From positions 806,001 to 870,000 of the forward strand of contig NZ_CP059067.1 of NCBI RefSeq assembly GCF_017795745.1: 64,000 nt of DNA. Direction: 5' to 3'. The position numbers and the translations under genes are program-made. This stretch comes from Rhizobacter sp. AJA081-3. Lineage in GTDB: Bacteria > Pseudomonadota > Gammaproteobacteria > Burkholderiales > Burkholderiaceae_C. Every line of letters begins with the position of its first letter. The stretch's first letter is position 1. The notes beneath the pieces are model-generated. The model saw nothing but the letters and a program-made list of their open reading frames with translations. It made no database searches and was not told the DNA's origin. Below are positions 1 through 8,883 of the stretch, piece by piece.

Positions 1-1
1 G

Positions 2-133
2 CTGCGCGGCACGCAGATCGAGAGTGTGCCGCTGGCCGACGTGGCCGGCCGCACGCGCAATGTGCCGCTCGATCACCCGCTGCTGCGCACCGCCTGGGAC
101 ACCGGCATCTCGACCGGCACCGCGCCGCGCTGA
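2..133 (+). CDS. C-terminal fragment, probable 6-phosphofructokinase
   Basis: This is the last 43 codons of a gene that begins before the window, in the frame starting at base 2 and ending with TGA at 131-133. The visible tail contains VAGRTRNVPLDHPLLRTAW. I recall similar 'VAGkTR.VP.dHPL...A' endings in the pyrophosphate-dependent 6-phosphofructokinases of Burkholderiales, which phosphorylate fructose 6-phosphate in glycolysis. No catalytic residue lies in the visible part, so the call rests on this short tail alone. The stop codon abuts the stop codon of the convergent mpl gene with no spacer. Confidence 0.4.
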   Translation: MRGTQIESVPLADVAGRTRNVPLDHPLLRTAWDTGISTGTAPR

Positions 134-1495
134 TCAGCGCGCCGCGGCGGCGAGCGCCTCGATCAGCTTCGCGTGGATGCCGCCGAAGCCGCCGTTGCTC
201 ATGCACAGGATGTGATCGCCCGGCCGCGCGGTGGCGACCACGCGCGCGACGAGCTTGTCGATGCTGTCGCACACCACCGCCTGCTTGCCCATCGGCGCCA
301 GCGCCTCCTCGGCGTTCCAGCCCAGGCCGCCGCTGTGGCAGAAGGCGAGGTCGGCTTCCTCCAGCGACCAGGGCAGCTGCGCCTTCATCGTGCCCAGCTT
401 CATGGTGTTGGAGCGAGGCTCGAAGACGGCCAGGATGCGCTCGGTGCCCACCTTGCGGCGCAGGCCGTTGACGGTGGTGCGCATCGCGGTGGGGTGGTGC
501 GCGAAGTCGTCGTAGACCTTGATGCGATTGACCTCGCCTCGCAGCTCCAGCCGGCGGCGCACGTTCTCGAAGCTGGCCAGCGCCTTGGCCGCCACCTCGG
601 GTGAAACGCCGACATGCTCGGCTGCGGCGATGGCGGCCAGCGCGTTGAGCTGGTTGTGCTCGCCCAGCAAGGCCCACTCGACGCGCGCGATCTTCAGGCT
701 GCCGCGCAGCACATCGAAGGCGTGCGGCTCGCCGCGCGCGCGCAGCGCGCCCGGCTCCTCCTTGCGCGCGCCGAAGCGCAGCACCTCGCTCCAGCAGCCC
801 ATCGCCAGCACGCGCTGCAGGCTGTCTTCTCGGGCATTGACCACGATCCGGCCCTCACCCGGCACCGTGCGCACGAGGTGGTGGAACTGCCGCTCGATCG
901 CCGCGAGGTTCTCGAAGATGTCGGCGTGGTCGAGTTCGAGGTTATTGAGGATCGCCGTGCGCGGCCGGTAGTGCACGAACTTGCTGCGCTTGTCGAAGAA
1001 CGCGGTGTCGTATTCGTCGGCCTCGATGACGAAGGTCTTGCCCGACCCGAGCCGCGCCGACACGCCGAAGTTCAGCGGCACGCCACCGACCAGGAAGCCC
1101 GGCGTGAGGCCGGCACGGTCGAGGATCCAGGCCAGCATCGAGGTGGTCGTCGTCTTGCCGTGCGTGCCGGCCACGGCGAGCACGTGGCGGCCCTGCAGCA
1201 CGTGGTCCGACAGCCACTGCGGCCCGCTGGTGTAGGGCGCTCCGGCGTTGAGGATGGCCTCCATCAGCGCGTTGCCGCGCGAGACCACGTTGCCGACGAC
1301 GAACAGGTCGGGCTTGAGCGCGAGCTGCTCCGCGCCAAAGCCTTCGATGAGATCGATGCCCAGCGCGCGCAGCTGGTCGCTCATCGGCGGGTACACGTTG
1401 GCGTCGCAGCCGGTGACGCGGTGGCCGGCCTCGCGCGCCAGTGCCGCCAGGCCTCCCATGAAGGTGCCGCAGATGCCGAGGATGTGGATGTGCAT
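134..1495 (-). CDS. mpl: UDP-N-acetylmuramate:L-alanyl-gamma-D-glutamyl-meso-diaminopimelate ligase Mpl
   Basis: Murein recycling ligase that attaches the reclaimed tripeptide L-Ala-D-Glu-mDAP directly to UDP-MurNAc using ATP in the cytoplasm, bypassing MurC, MurD and MurE. The 453-residue protein has the usual Mpl length. It starts with the Rossmann-like MHIHILGICGTFMGGLA segment. The ATP-binding loop GTHGKTTTTS is at residues 110-119. Further Mur-ligase hallmarks are the ADEYDTAFFDKRSKFVHYRP stretch, the NLELDHADIF segment and the DDFAHHPTA motif, where the histidine pair and acidic residues bind substrate and metal. The short DAFFDKRSKF-type insertion separates Mpl from MurC. It is transcribed alone, convergent with the preceding gene and divergent from the small membrane protein at 1549. 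Confidence 0.95.
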   Translation of the reverse strand: MHIHILGICGTFMGGLAALAREAGHRVTGCDANVYPPMSDQLRALGIDLIEGFGAEQLALKPDLFVVGNVVSRGNALMEAILNAGAPYTSGPQWLSDHVLQGRHVLAVAGTHGKTTTTSMLAWILDRAGLTPGFLVGGVPLNFGVSARLGSGKTFVIEADEYDTAFFDKRSKFVHYRPRTAILNNLELDHADIFENLAAIERQFHHLVRTVPGEGRIVVNAREDSLQRVLAMGCWSEVLRFGARKEEPGALRARGEPHAFDVLRGSLKIARVEWALLGEHNQLNALAAIAAAEHVGVSPEVAAKALASFENVRRRLELRGEVNRIKVYDDFAHHPTAMRTTVNGLRRKVGTERILAVFEPRSNTMKLGTMKAQLPWSLEEADLAFCHSGGLGWNAEEALAPMGKQAVVCDSIDKLVARVVATARPGDHILCMSNGGFGGIHAKLIEALAAAAR

Positions 1496-1548
1496 GGGCC
1501 GATTCTATGGACCGTGGAGCGGTGCGGAACTGCTAAGGTGCGGGGGCC

Positions 1549-1992
1549 ATGCCCGAACCGCGCGCCATCACGGCCTTTGCCTGGATCGCCACGCACCCGT
1601 GGCTGTATCCGCTGCTCGAGGCCCTGCACGTGGTCGGCATCGCGCTGCTGCTGGGCAGCCTGGCCGTGCTGGAGCTGCGTGTCTGGGGCTTCGGCGCGGC
1701 GCTGCCGGTGGCGCCGCTGGCGCGGCTGGCGCTGCCGCTCACGCTGGCCGGCTTCGGCCTGGCCGCGTTCACGGGCCTGACGATGTTCATCAGCCAGCCG
1801 GGTGAACTGCTCGCCAACCGGGTGTTCGCTGTGAAGATGGTGCTGCTGATGCTGGCTGGCCTGAACGCGGCTTCGTTCCATGCCCGCGGTGGCCTGCAGT
1901 CGCTCGATCGCGTGGCGCGCGCGCAGACCTTGATCTCGCTGGGGCTTTGGGGGGCCGTCATCATCTGCGGACGTTGGATCGCCTACTCATGA
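1549..1992 (+). CDS. Small integral membrane protein, DUF6644-like
   Basis: 147-residue hydrophobic protein with about four transmembrane segments, around residues 20-42, 52-76, 85-105 and 125-145. The early motif HPWLYPLLEALHVVGIALL and the later FAVKMVLLMLAGLNAASFH resemble a family I know as DUF6644; this is from memory, not a search. Conserved histidines inside membrane segments (in the LHVVG and NAASFH contexts) would suit heme or metal binding, but that is inference. It lies 16 bases before the secreted DUF6152-like gene, and the two probably form an operon. No function can be assigned from the sequence. Confidence 0.7.
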   Translation: MPEPRAITAFAWIATHPWLYPLLEALHVVGIALLLGSLAVLELRVWGFGAALPVAPLARLALPLTLAGFGLAAFTGLTMFISQPGELLANRVFAVKMVLLMLAGLNAASFHARGGLQSLDRVARAQTLISLGLWGAVIICGRWIAYS

Positions 1993-2008
1993 CACGAAGG
2001 GAGCAAGC

Positions 2009-2476
2009 ATGCAGCGCAGACATCTCCTGCTCGCCGTAGCCATCCTGCCGGCGCGCACGGTCTTCGCCCACCACGGCTGGAGCAGCTTCGACACGGCTCG
2101 CCCGCTGTACCTGTCGGGCAGGGCGCGCAAGGTCGCCTGGCGCAATCCGCACGCCGAATTCGACCTCGAGATCGACGCTGACCTGAAGCTGCCGGCCGAC
2201 CTCGCGAAACGACCGGTGCCGGCGCAATCGGCGGGCATCGATGGCGCGCGCCTGTTCGCGTCGGCGCAACTGCCCACGCGCAAGGACAGGCTGTGGCACG
2301 TGGAGCTCGCGCCGCTCACGCGCATGGGCGCCTGGAACGTGACCGAGCTGCGCGACGGCGACGCGGTGGCGATGGTCGGCTACACCTTCGCCGGCGAGAA
2401 GGGCGAGCCGGTGCTGCGCGTCGAGTACCTGCTCGTCGGCACGGCGACCTACGGCCTGCGCTCGTCGCCGGCCTGA
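2009..2476 (+). CDS. Secreted DUF6152-like protein
   Basis: 155-residue protein with an N-terminal export signal (RR at residues 3-4, hydrophobic core LLLAVAILPA, likely cleavage near TVFA-HH). The mature part begins with HHGWSSFDT, followed by YLSGRARKVAWRNPHAEFDL. These match my memory of the DUF6152 family of periplasmic beta-rich proteins often paired with DUF6644 membrane proteins, as here. The paired histidines right after the predicted cleavage site could bind a metal, but nothing else supports that. Translation probably starts at the ATG at 2009, preceded by the GGGAGCAAGC ribosome-binding sequence. Confidence 0.7.
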   Translation: MQRRHLLLAVAILPARTVFAHHGWSSFDTARPLYLSGRARKVAWRNPHAEFDLEIDADLKLPADLAKRPVPAQSAGIDGARLFASAQLPTRKDRLWHVELAPLTRMGAWNVTELRDGDAVAMVGYTFAGEKGEPVLRVEYLLVGTATYGLRSSPA

Positions 2477-2479
2477 GGT

Positions 2480-3784
2480 TCAGCGCTTTCGCAGGCAGCG
2501 CGCGGCGGCCGCCACGGTCGCCGAGATGTCATCGGCGCTGTGCGCGGCGCTGACGAAGCCGGCCTCGTACAGCGCCGGCGCGAAGTACACGCCCGACTCC
2601 AGCATGGCGTGGAAGAACGCGTTGAAGCGCTCCTTGTCGGTTGCGATCACGGCCGGGTAGTTCTGCGGCAACTGGTCGGCGAAGAAGAAGCCGAACATGC
2701 CGCCCTCGCGGTCGCCGACCATCGGCACGCCGGCCTCGCGGGCCGCGCCGAGCAGGCCGTCGACCAGCGTCTTCGTCTTCGCGCCCAGGGCCTCGTAGAA
2801 GCCCGGCTTGCGGATCTCGCGCAGCGTGGCGAGGCCGCAGGCCGTGGCCACCGGGTTGCCCGACAGCGTGCCGGCCTGATAGACCGGGCCCAGAGGCGCG
2901 AGCTGTTCCATCACCGCGCGCTTGCCGCCGAAGGCCGCCAGCGGCATGCCGCCGCCGATGACCTTGCCGAACACCGACAGGTCGGGCGTGAAGCCCGGGA
3001 TCAGCTTCGCGTACAGGCTCTGCGCGCTGCCCAGCGCGACACGGAAGCCCGTCATCACCTCGTCGAACACGAGCAGCGCACCGTGCTTCGTGCACAGCTC
3101 GCGCAGCTTCGTCATGAAGGGCACGCTGGCGCGCACGAAGTTCATGTTGCCGGCGATCGGCTCGATCATCACGCAGGCGATGTCCTTGCCGTGCAGCGAG
3201 AAGGCTTCCTCGATCTGCGCGAGGTTGTTGTACTCGAGCACCATGGTGTGCTGCACAACCTCGGGCGGCACGCCGGCGCTGGTCGGGTGGCCGAAGGTGG
3301 CCAGGCCCGAACCGGCCTTGACCAGCAGCGCGTCGGCATGCCCGTGATAGCAGCCCTCGAACTTGACGATGTAACTGCGGCCGGTGGCGCCGCGCGCCAG
3401 GCGCAGCGCGCTCATCGCCGCCTCAGTGCCCGAGCTGACCAGGCGCAGTTGCTCCATGCTCGGCACCAGCGACAGGATCTCCTCGGCCAGCTCGATCTCG
3501 CGCTCGGTCGGCGCGCCGAAGGAGAAGCCGTCGTCGGCGGCCTTCTTGACGGCCTCGAGCACCGCCGGGTGGCCGTGGCCGAGAATCATCGGGCCCCAGG
3601 AGCCGATGTAGTCGATGTAGCGCTTGCCTTCGGCGTCGACCATGTAGGCGCCGTGGGCCCGGGCGATGAAGCGCGGCGTACCACCGACGGCTCGGAAGGC
3701 GCGCACGGGCGAGTTCACGCCGCCGGGGATGACTTTCTGGGCGCGGGCGAACAGGCCCGCGTTGGTCTTGGACTCAGTGGACAT
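2480..3784 (-). CDS. hemL: Glutamate-1-semialdehyde 2,1-aminomutase HemL
   Basis: PLP enzyme of the C5 pathway that converts glutamate-1-semialdehyde to 5-aminolevulinate, the first committed tetrapyrrole precursor. At 434 residues it is standard family length. The DEVMTGFR segment at residues 241-248 contacts the cofactor ring, and the Schiff-base lysine is K274 in [26 protein letters not shown] near the N-terminus and [15 protein letters not shown] at 117-131 are also typical of HemL. Its first 11 bases overlap the 3' end of thiD, so the two are probably co-transcribed from upstream of thiD. Heme demand here fits the oxidase genes elsewhere in the window. Confidence 0.96.
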   Translation of the reverse strand: MSTESKTNAGLFARAQKVIPGGVNSPVRAFRAVGGTPRFIARAHGAYMVDAEGKRYIDYIGSWGPMILGHGHPAVLEAVKKAADDGFSFGAPTEREIELAEEILSLVPSMEQLRLVSSGTEAAMSALRLARGATGRSYIVKFEGCYHGHADALLVKAGSGLATFGHPTSAGVPPEVVQHTMVLEYNNLAQIEEAFSLHGKDIACVMIEPIAGNMNFVRASVPFMTKLRELCTKHGALLVFDEVMTGFRVALGSAQSLYAKLIPGFTPDLSVFGKVIGGGMPLAAFGGKRAVMEQLAPLGPVYQAGTLSGNPVATACGLATLREIRKPGFYEALGAKTKTLVDGLLGAAREAGVPMVGDREGGMFGFFFADQLPQNYPAVIATDKERFNAFFHAMLESGVYFAPALYEAGFVSAAHSADDISATVAAAARCLRKR

Positions 3785-4718
3785 GGCGGGGGCCCTTGGG
3801 CAGGTCGTCGGAGGAGGATTCGTCGGCAGGCGCTTCGTCGCCTTCCTCGCCGGGCGGCAGGGCCCAGAAGAAGCGGTCCGGCACCACGTTGCCCATGCCG
3901 GGGCGGAAGCCCGCGTCCAGCGCCTGGTCGAGGAAGGTCAGTGCCTCGCCGACCGCGGCATGCAGTTCCGCGCCAGATGCCAGCAACGCGGCCAGGGCCG
4001 CCGAAAGCGTGTCGCCCGCGCCGACGAAGGCGACGTCGAAGCGTTCGAACTTCTCGCCGGTGATGGCACCCTGCGCCGAGGCCAGCACGTTGTCGAGGAA
4101 CTGGTCCGGCCCCTTGGTGTTGGGCAGCACCACGCTCGTGACCAGCACGAAGCGTGTGCCGTGTTCCGATGCGGCCACCGCCAGCTCGCGGGGCGAGGCG
4201 GGGCGCTCGCTGTCCCAGTCGGGCAGCAGGAAGTCGGTCAGCGTCTGGTGGCTGCCCACCAGCACCTCGGTCTGCGGAAGCACCAGCTCACGGAAGGCTT
4301 CGAGGTAGGCCTGCTGGGCGTCTTCTTCCACCCACGACAGGTTGGGCAGGTAGGACACGAGCGGCACATCCGGGTAGTCGGAGAGGATCTCCGCCACCGC
4401 GCTGACGCCCTCGGCCGAGCCGAGGAAGCCGACCTTCCAGGCGGCGATGGTCACGTCTTCCAGGATGCTGCGCGCCTGCTCGACGACCACGTCGGCGTCG
4501 ATGACGTGCTGGTCGAACACCTCCGCGGTGTCGCGCATGACGATGCTGGTGACGATGGGCAGGCCGTGGGCGCCCATGGCGGCGATGGTCGCCACGTCGC
4601 CGGCCACGCCGCCGGCGCCGCTCGGGTCGCTGGCATTGAAGCTCATGACGCAGGCCGGCGCGGGCTGCTCCTGCAGCGTTTCGCTGGTGGCGTCGGTGGG
4701 GGTGGTTTCAGGGCTCAT
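3774..4718 (-). CDS. thiD: Hydroxymethylpyrimidine / phosphomethylpyrimidine kinase ThiD
   Basis: Ribokinase-fold enzyme that phosphorylates 4-amino-5-hydroxymethyl-2-methylpyrimidine (and its monophosphate) for thiamin biosynthesis or salvage. The substrate loop [10 protein letters not shown] is at residues 28-37, and the catalytic anion-hole motif GAGDTLSA is at 233-240. The 314-residue protein is longer than the usual ThiD of about 265. The excess is a polar N-terminal tail of about 20 residues and an acidic C-terminal tail ([16 protein letters not shown]). It overlaps hemL by 11 bases and faces the rubredoxin gene divergently. Its leader contains a hairpin at 4735-4767, but I see no TPP riboswitch core. 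Confidence 0.9.
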   Translation of the reverse strand: MSPETTPTDATSETLQEQPAPACVMSFNASDPSGAGGVAGDVATIAAMGAHGLPIVTSIVMRDTAEVFDQHVIDADVVVEQARSILEDVTIAAWKVGFLGSAEGVSAVAEILSDYPDVPLVSYLPNLSWVEEDAQQAYLEAFRELVLPQTEVLVGSHQTLTDFLLPDWDSERPASPRELAVAASEHGTRFVLVTSVVLPNTKGPDQFLDNVLASAQGAITGEKFERFDVAFVGAGDTLSAALAALLASGAELHAAVGEALTFLDQALDAGFRPGMGNVVPDRFFWALPPGEEGDEAPADESSSDDLPKGPRHVH

Positions 4719-4734
4719 GGTGGGGGGCTGAAGG

Positions 4735-4767
4735 CCGCGGGATTCGGTCGCCGAGAGGGTCCCGCGG
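4735..4767 (-). other. Inverted repeat in the thiD leader
   Basis: Perfect 8-base arms CCGCGGGA (4735-4742) and TCCCGCGG (4760-4767) enclose a smaller inner stem TCGG/CCGA. The element lies 17-49 bases upstream of the thiD start codon, within its probable 5' leader. It would form a stable GC-rich hairpin in the thiD-hemL transcript. There is no T-run after it, so it is not an obvious terminator. Its role is unknown. Confidence 0.4.
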
Positions 4768-4813
4768 ACTTACAGCCGAACGTGAAGAATGTTGCGTATG
4801 TGCCTACGGAGCC

Positions 4814-4844
4814 TTGATTTTTTGCCATTTCGGGTGGCTACAAT
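4814..4844 (+). promoter_or_regulatory. Possible promoter for the rubredoxin gene
   Basis: TACAAT at 4839-4844 is a good -10 match. TTGATT at 4814-4819 is a possible -35, but the 19-base spacer is longer than ideal. Transcription would start near 4851, about 32 bases before the GTG start of the rubredoxin gene. The surrounding bases are more AT-rich than the rest of the window, which supports a promoter region. Confidence 0.35.
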
Positions 4845-4882
4845 CCGGTTCCGTTGCATTGTAGTGAAGGCGAAGACGCGTC

Positions 4883-5056
4883 GTGAGCGAACCCCGAACC
4901 TGGATGTGCCTCATCTGCGGATGGATCTATGACGAGGCCGCCGGAGATCCCGAACACGGCATCGCGCCGGGTACCGCGTGGGAAGCGGTGCCCATGAACT
5001 GGACCTGCCCGGAATGTGGCGCCCGCAAAGAAGATTTCGAGATGGTCCAGATCTGA
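4883..5056 (+). CDS. rubA: Rubredoxin
   Basis: 57-residue one-iron electron carrier. The four iron ligands are C9 and C12 in MCLICGWIYDE and C42 and C45 in WTCPECGARKEDFE; spacing and aromatic residues are classic rubredoxin. The start is a GTG at 4883 with a GAAGGCGAAG purine-rich stretch upstream, which is why a search limited to ATG starts would miss it. It lies between divergent thiD and the pilG chemosensory gene, an arrangement I recall from other Burkholderiales. The electron partner is not identifiable here; rubredoxins in this group can serve alkane hydroxylases or oxygen-stress enzymes, but neither is present in the window. Confidence 0.93.
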   Translation: MSEPRTWMCLICGWIYDEAAGDPEHGIAPGTAWEAVPMNWTCPECGARKEDFEMVQI

Positions 5057-5114
5057 CCCCCATGCGCCGAGTCGCCCAGGGGGTCGTCCGTCGAGTCGAT
5101 GAGGAGAATGCTCG

Positions 5115-5513
5115 GTGAGCAATGAAGTCCCCGCCGATGCCATGGGCATCAAGGTGCTGGTCATCGACGACAGCAACACGATCCGCCGCAGCGCGGAGAT
5201 CTTTCTGAAGCAGGGTGGCCACAACGTGCTGCTCGCCGAGGACGGTTTCGATGCGCTGTCCAAGGTCAACGACCACGACCCCGACCTGATCTTCTGCGAC
5301 ATCCTGATGCCGCGCCTGGACGGGTACCAGACCTGCGCCATCATCAAGCGCAACGCTCGTTTTGCCAATGTGCCGGTGATCATGCTGTCGTCCAAGGACG
5401 GTCTGTTCGACAAGGCGCGGGGCCGGATGGTGGGTTCGGAGGACTATCTCACCAAACCGTTCACGAAAGATCAGCTTCTGCAGGCCGTGGCGCAGCACCG
5501 GCGTGCCGCATGA
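5115..5513 (+). CDS. pilG: Type IV pilus response regulator PilG
   Basis: Single-domain CheY-like receiver of 132 residues, part of the Pil-Chp system controlling type IV pilus extension and twitching. The acidic pocket is in VLVIDDSNTIRRS, the phospho-acceptor is D62 in IFCDILMPRLDG, and the switch lysine is in YLTKPFTKDQL. The start is GTG at 5115 behind GAGGAGAATG. PilG in other species acts on the extension side (PilB, cAMP). It opens the cluster pilG-pilH-pilI-pilJ-chpA, separated from pilH by 89 bases that can form two hairpins. Confidence 0.9.
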   Translation: MSNEVPADAMGIKVLVIDDSNTIRRSAEIFLKQGGHNVLLAEDGFDALSKVNDHDPDLIFCDILMPRLDGYQTCAIIKRNARFANVPVIMLSSKDGLFDKARGRMVGSEDYLTKPFTKDQLLQAVAQHRRAA

Positions 5514-5534
5514 TCGACCCCTGTTGTGAAACCC

Positions 5535-5584
5535 GCGGGCTCGAGCCCGCAGCTTCTAGCGATTGCCGCCGGCGAGAAGCCGGC
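5535..5584 (+). other. Two GC-rich stem-loops between pilG and pilH
   Basis: GCGGGC-TCGA-GCCCGC (5535-5550) is a perfect palindrome with a four-base loop. GCCGGC-GAGAA-GCCGGC (5568-5584) is a second hairpin with a five-base loop. AGCTTCT at 5551 can also pair with AGAAGC at 5575-5580, giving a mutually exclusive fold with the second hairpin. There is no U-tract, so simple intrinsic termination is not indicated. They may stabilise mRNA or adjust pilG:pilH stoichiometry, which is inference. Confidence 0.5.
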
Positions 5585-5602
5585 GCTCACTGAGGACCCG
5601 CC

Positions 5603-5968
5603 ATGCCGATCCAGAAGATCCTCCTGGTCGACGACTCCAAGACCGAACTGCACCACCTGTCCGACCTGCTGACCAAGCGCGGCTTTGCCGTGCGCACCGC
5701 AGAGAACGGGGAGGACGCGATGCGTCGCCTGGGCGAAGAAAAGCCCGACCTGATCCTGATGGACGTGGTGATGCCCGGCCAGAACGGCTTCCAGCTGACC
5801 CGCGCGATCACCCGCGACCCGCGTTTCACCAACGTGCCGGTGATCATGTGCACGAGCAAGAACCAGGAAACCGACAAGGTCTGGGGCATGCGCCAGGGCG
5901 CTCGCGACTACATCGTCAAGCCCGTCGATGCCGACGAGCTGGTGGCGAAGATCCGCGCCTTCGACTGA
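5603..5968 (+). CDS. pilH: Type IV pilus response regulator PilH
   Basis: 121-residue CheY-like receiver. It has the acidic pair in ILLVDDSKTELHHLSDLL, phospho-acceptor D54 in LILMDVVMPGQNGF, threonine in VPVIMCTSKNQ, and K in YIVKPVDADEL. The N-terminal VDDSKTELHHLSDLLTKRGF segment is typical of PilH, which in other species favours pilus retraction or acts as a phosphate sink for the histidine kinase ChpA. It is followed nine bases later by pilI, so the two should be translated from one message. Confidence 0.9.
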   Translation: MPIQKILLVDDSKTELHHLSDLLTKRGFAVRTAENGEDAMRRLGEEKPDLILMDVVMPGQNGFQLTRAITRDPRFTNVPVIMCTSKNQETDKVWGMRQGARDYIVKPVDADELVAKIRAFD

Positions 5969-5977
5969 CAGCGACCC

Positions 5978-6499
5978 ATGGCCAAGAAGGAAGCACTGCG
6001 CGAACTCCAGAGCCGGCTGGCCGAGCGGCTGCAGGCCGCGCGGACCCAGCAGCGCGGCAGCTCCTGGCTGGCGGTGGAATGCAGCGGGCGCGGCATCCTG
6101 TTCCCGCTGCGCGAGGCGGGCGAGATCTTCGCCATGTCCGTGCTGGTACCGGTGCCGCACACGCACCGCTGGTTCATGGGCGTGGCCAACCTGCGCGGGC
6201 ACCTGCACGGGGTGGTCGACCTGGCCGGCTTCCTGGGCATCAAGACGAACGAAGGCAGTTCGACGCAATCGCAGCAGCTGGTGGGATTCAACCAGTCGCT
6301 CGATCTGAACTGCGTGCTGCTGGTGGACCGGCTGGCCGGCCTGCGCGGCGAAGAGCAACTGCAGCGTGAGCCTGACGACGGCGTGGCACGGCCCACCTTC
6401 GTCGGCGCGCGCTACCGAGACGGCTCCGGCCGACAGTGGCAGGAACTGAGTCTGGCCGCACTCGCCGGCGACGAGGCTTTCCTGAGGATCGTTGGCTGA
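5978..6499 (+). CDS. pilI: CheW-like adaptor PilI
   Basis: 173-residue CheW-domain protein expected to bridge the methyl-accepting protein PilJ and the kinase ChpA at the membrane-attached array. It shows CheW hallmarks: WLAVECSGRGILFPL near the start, the GVANLRGHLHGVVDLAGFLG core (around residues 68-87) corresponding to the 'G..N.RG...PV.DL' signature, and a final LSLAALAGDEAFLRI segment. It sits between pilH and pilJ in the expected order. Confidence 0.88.
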   Translation: MAKKEALRELQSRLAERLQAARTQQRGSSWLAVECSGRGILFPLREAGEIFAMSVLVPVPHTHRWFMGVANLRGHLHGVVDLAGFLGIKTNEGSSTQSQQLVGFNQSLDLNCVLLVDRLAGLRGEEQLQREPDDGVARPTFVGARYRDGSGRQWQELSLAALAGDEAFLRIVG

Positions 6500-6529
6500 T
6501 CAGGCACAACAAGACCGCAAGAGGAACAC

Positions 6530-8860
6530 ATGAGCTTCCTGAACAAGTTCAAGGGACTGGGCCGCAAGGACAGCACGAACGACATCGACACCCTGGAGCA
6601 GGATCGATACGACGACGCGCCGGGCCGACACGATGCGAACGACATGGCGCTGCCCGGATCGGGTGGCACGGTGGCGCTCGATGTCGGGGCGATGCAGCAA
6701 ACGGCACAGATGGACTCGTCCATCATCACCGAGGCGGCACCTTCGGAGATGGCCGAGTTCACCGAGGTGCGTCGCGCCGGTGACGCCGACGCGTCCGCAG
6801 CGGGCAGCGGCCTGCCGGTGATCGGCGACCGGCCCCTGGGCGAGCAACAGCGAATTCTCGGTGGCCTGGTGCTGCTGGGCTTCATCGGCGTGGTGGCAGT
6901 AACCATCAGCTCGCTGAACGCCGCGAGCCGGGGCTCGGCCCAGGTGGGTGCCACCGGTCAGGCCCTGATGCAGTCGCAGCGGCTGGCCAAGTCGGTGTCG
7001 CAGGCCCTGATCGGCAGCCCGGCCGCCTTCCCGGAGGTGCGCGAGAGCACCGACGTGATGGCCAAGACGGTGCGCGACCTCAAGACGGGTGAAGGCAGCC
7101 TGGCGGCTGCGCCGGCCAGCGTGCAGGAATCGCTCGACCCGCTGCTGCCCCTGGTCGACCGTGCCGAGAAGAACGCCAACACCGTCATTGCACAGCAGAA
7201 GATCCTGACCCAGGTGGGCCAGGCGCTTCGCACCATCAACCGCCAGTCGTCCGACCTGCTCGAGATCGCCGAGACGGTGTCGTCGCTGAAGCTGCAGCAG
7301 GAGGCCTCGCCGGCCGAACTGTCCGCGGTCGGCCAGCTGGTGATGCTGACCCAGCGCATCGGCAAGAGCGCGAACGAATTCCTGACCATGGAAGGCGTCA
7401 GCCCCGAGGCCGTGTTCCTGCTCGGCAAGGACCTGAACTCGTTCCGCGAAATCGCCCAGGGCCTGGCCGACGGCAATCAGGAACTGCGCCTGCCCGGCAC
7501 CAAGGACCCGCAGACCAAGGAACGCCTGGTCGCGCTGCTCAAGCAGTACGAAGAGACCCGCACGCAGGCCAGCGCCATTCTGGGCAACCTGCAGGGCCTG
7601 GTTTCGGCGCGCGAGGCGCAGGCCTCGATCATCGCGGACAGCGAGCCGCTGCGCAAAGGCCTCGAGGCGGTGCAGGACGGCCTGTCCAAGCAGACCGGTT
7701 TCGGCGCGGGCAGCCTTCTGGCGCTGATTGCCTTCGCGGCCACCATGATCCTGGGCGGCGTCGGTTTCCTGCGCCTGTATGTGCGTGACCAGGCCCTGCG
7801 TGCGCAGCTCGCCGAAGGCCAGCGACTCGAAGCCGAACGCCAGGAGCAGGAAGCCAAGCGCGTCAACGACGCCAACCAGGCGGCCATTCTGCGATTGATG
7901 AACGAACTGCAGACGGTGGCCGAGGGCGACCTGACGCAACAGGCCACGGTGACGGAAGACATCACGGGCGCCATCGCCGACTCGGTGAACTACACCGTGG
8001 AAGAGCTGCGTTCGCTGGTGTCGCAGGTGCAGGGCACGGTGGGTCGCGTGACCGAGACGACGCAGCAGGTGGAAGCCACGTCGACCGAACTGCTCGCCGC
8101 CTCGACCGAACAGCTGCGCGAGATCCGCGACACCGGCGAATCGGTGCTGCAGATGGCCGGCCGAATCAACGACGTGTCGGGCAAGGCGCAGGAAACGGCC
8201 CAGGTGGCGCGCCAATCGCTGGACGCCGCCGAGTCGGGCCTGCGCGCGGTGCAGAACACCATCGGCGGTATGAACCTGATCCGCGACCAGATCCAGGAGA
8301 CCTCCAAGCGGATCAAGCGGCTGGGCGAGTCGTCGCAGGAGATCGGCGAAATCACGGAGCTGATTTCCGACATTACCGAGCAGACGAACGTGCTGGCGCT
8401 GAACGCCGCCATCCAGGCCGCATCGGCCGGTGACGCAGGACGAGGCTTCTCCGTCGTGGCGGAAGAAGTGCAGCGTCTGGCCGAACGCTCCGCCGATGCG
8501 ACGCGCCAGATCGCTGCGCTGGTGAAGACCATTCAGACCGACACCCAGGACGCGGTGGGCGCCATGGAGCGCTCCACGCAGGGTGTGGTCGAGGGTGCAA
8601 GACTGTCCGACGCGGCCGGTACGGCGCTGGGCGAGATCGACCGCGTGTCGCGCCAGCTGGCCGACCTGATTGCGCAGATCTCGTCGCAGGCGCTCTCGGA
8701 AGCGCAGTCCGCCAACGTTGTGGCGGCCAACATCCAGCACATTTTCGCGGTGACCGAGCAGACCGGAGAAGGTACTCGCTCGACCGCCGCGATGGTGCGC
8801 GAACTGTCGCGGACTGCGGAGGAACTCAAGCAGTCGGTGGCGCGTTTCAAGATCGAGTGA
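6530..8860 (+). CDS. pilJ: Methyl-accepting chemotaxis protein PilJ
   Basis: 776-residue transmembrane chemoreceptor of the Pil-Chp system. It has a charged cytoplasmic N-terminal tail of about 105 residues, then TM1 (about 109-130) and a periplasmic sensor with two PilJ-type helical repeats ([26 protein letters not shown]). TM2 follows (about 395-418), then a HAMP region and a signalling coiled coil. The hairpin tip [20 protein letters not shown] lies around residues 617-640 and is followed by [18 protein letters not shown]. PilJ proteins I know are nearer 680 residues, so the N-terminal tail is an extension. No PilK or ChpB methylation enzymes are encoded next to it. Confidence 0.93.
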   Translation: MSFLNKFKGLGRKDSTNDIDTLEQDRYDDAPGRHDANDMALPGSGGTVALDVGAMQQTAQMDSSIITEAAPSEMAEFTEVRRAGDADASAAGSGLPVIGDRPLGEQQRILGGLVLLGFIGVVAVTISSLNAASRGSAQVGATGQALMQSQRLAKSVSQALIGSPAAFPEVRESTDVMAKTVRDLKTGEGSLAAAPASVQESLDPLLPLVDRAEKNANTVIAQQKILTQVGQALRTINRQSSDLLEIAETVSSLKLQQEASPAELSAVGQLVMLTQRIGKSANEFLTMEGVSPEAVFLLGKDLNSFREIAQGLADGNQELRLPGTKDPQTKERLVALLKQYEETRTQASAILGNLQGLVSAREAQASIIADSEPLRKGLEAVQDGLSKQTGFGAGSLLALIAFAATMILGGVGFLRLYVRDQALRAQLAEGQRLEAERQEQEAKRVNDANQAAILRLMNELQTVAEGDLTQQATVTEDITGAIADSVNYTVEELRSLVSQVQGTVGRVTETTQQVEATSTELLAASTEQLREIRDTGESVLQMAGRINDVSGKAQETAQVARQSLDAAESGLRAVQNTIGGMNLIRDQIQETSKRIKRLGESSQEIGEITELISDITEQTNVLALNAAIQAASAGDAGRGFSVVAEEVQRLAERSADATRQIAALVKTIQTDTQDAVGAMERSTQGVVEGARLSDAAGTALGEIDRVSRQLADLIAQISSQALSEAQSANVVAANIQHIFAVTEQTGEGTRSTAAMVRELSRTAEELKQSVARFKIE

Positions 8861-8883
8861 CCTTCTTCGCCTGAGAGCCCTGC

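Noticed and set aside
4719-4882. Possible TPP riboswitch ahead of thiD
   Set aside because: The leader has a hairpin, but no CUGAGA core or the second conserved TPP-binding block could be found on the minus strand.
5520-5590. Intrinsic terminator between pilG and pilH
   Set aside because: The hairpins lack a following T-run and the downstream genes are part of the same chemosensory set, so termination here is not supported.
6500-8740. Long minus-strand open frame opposite pilJ
   Set aside because: The pilJ frame carries an unmistakable chemoreceptor tip and HAMP region. The antisense translation is compositionally biased and has no motif or ribosome-binding site.
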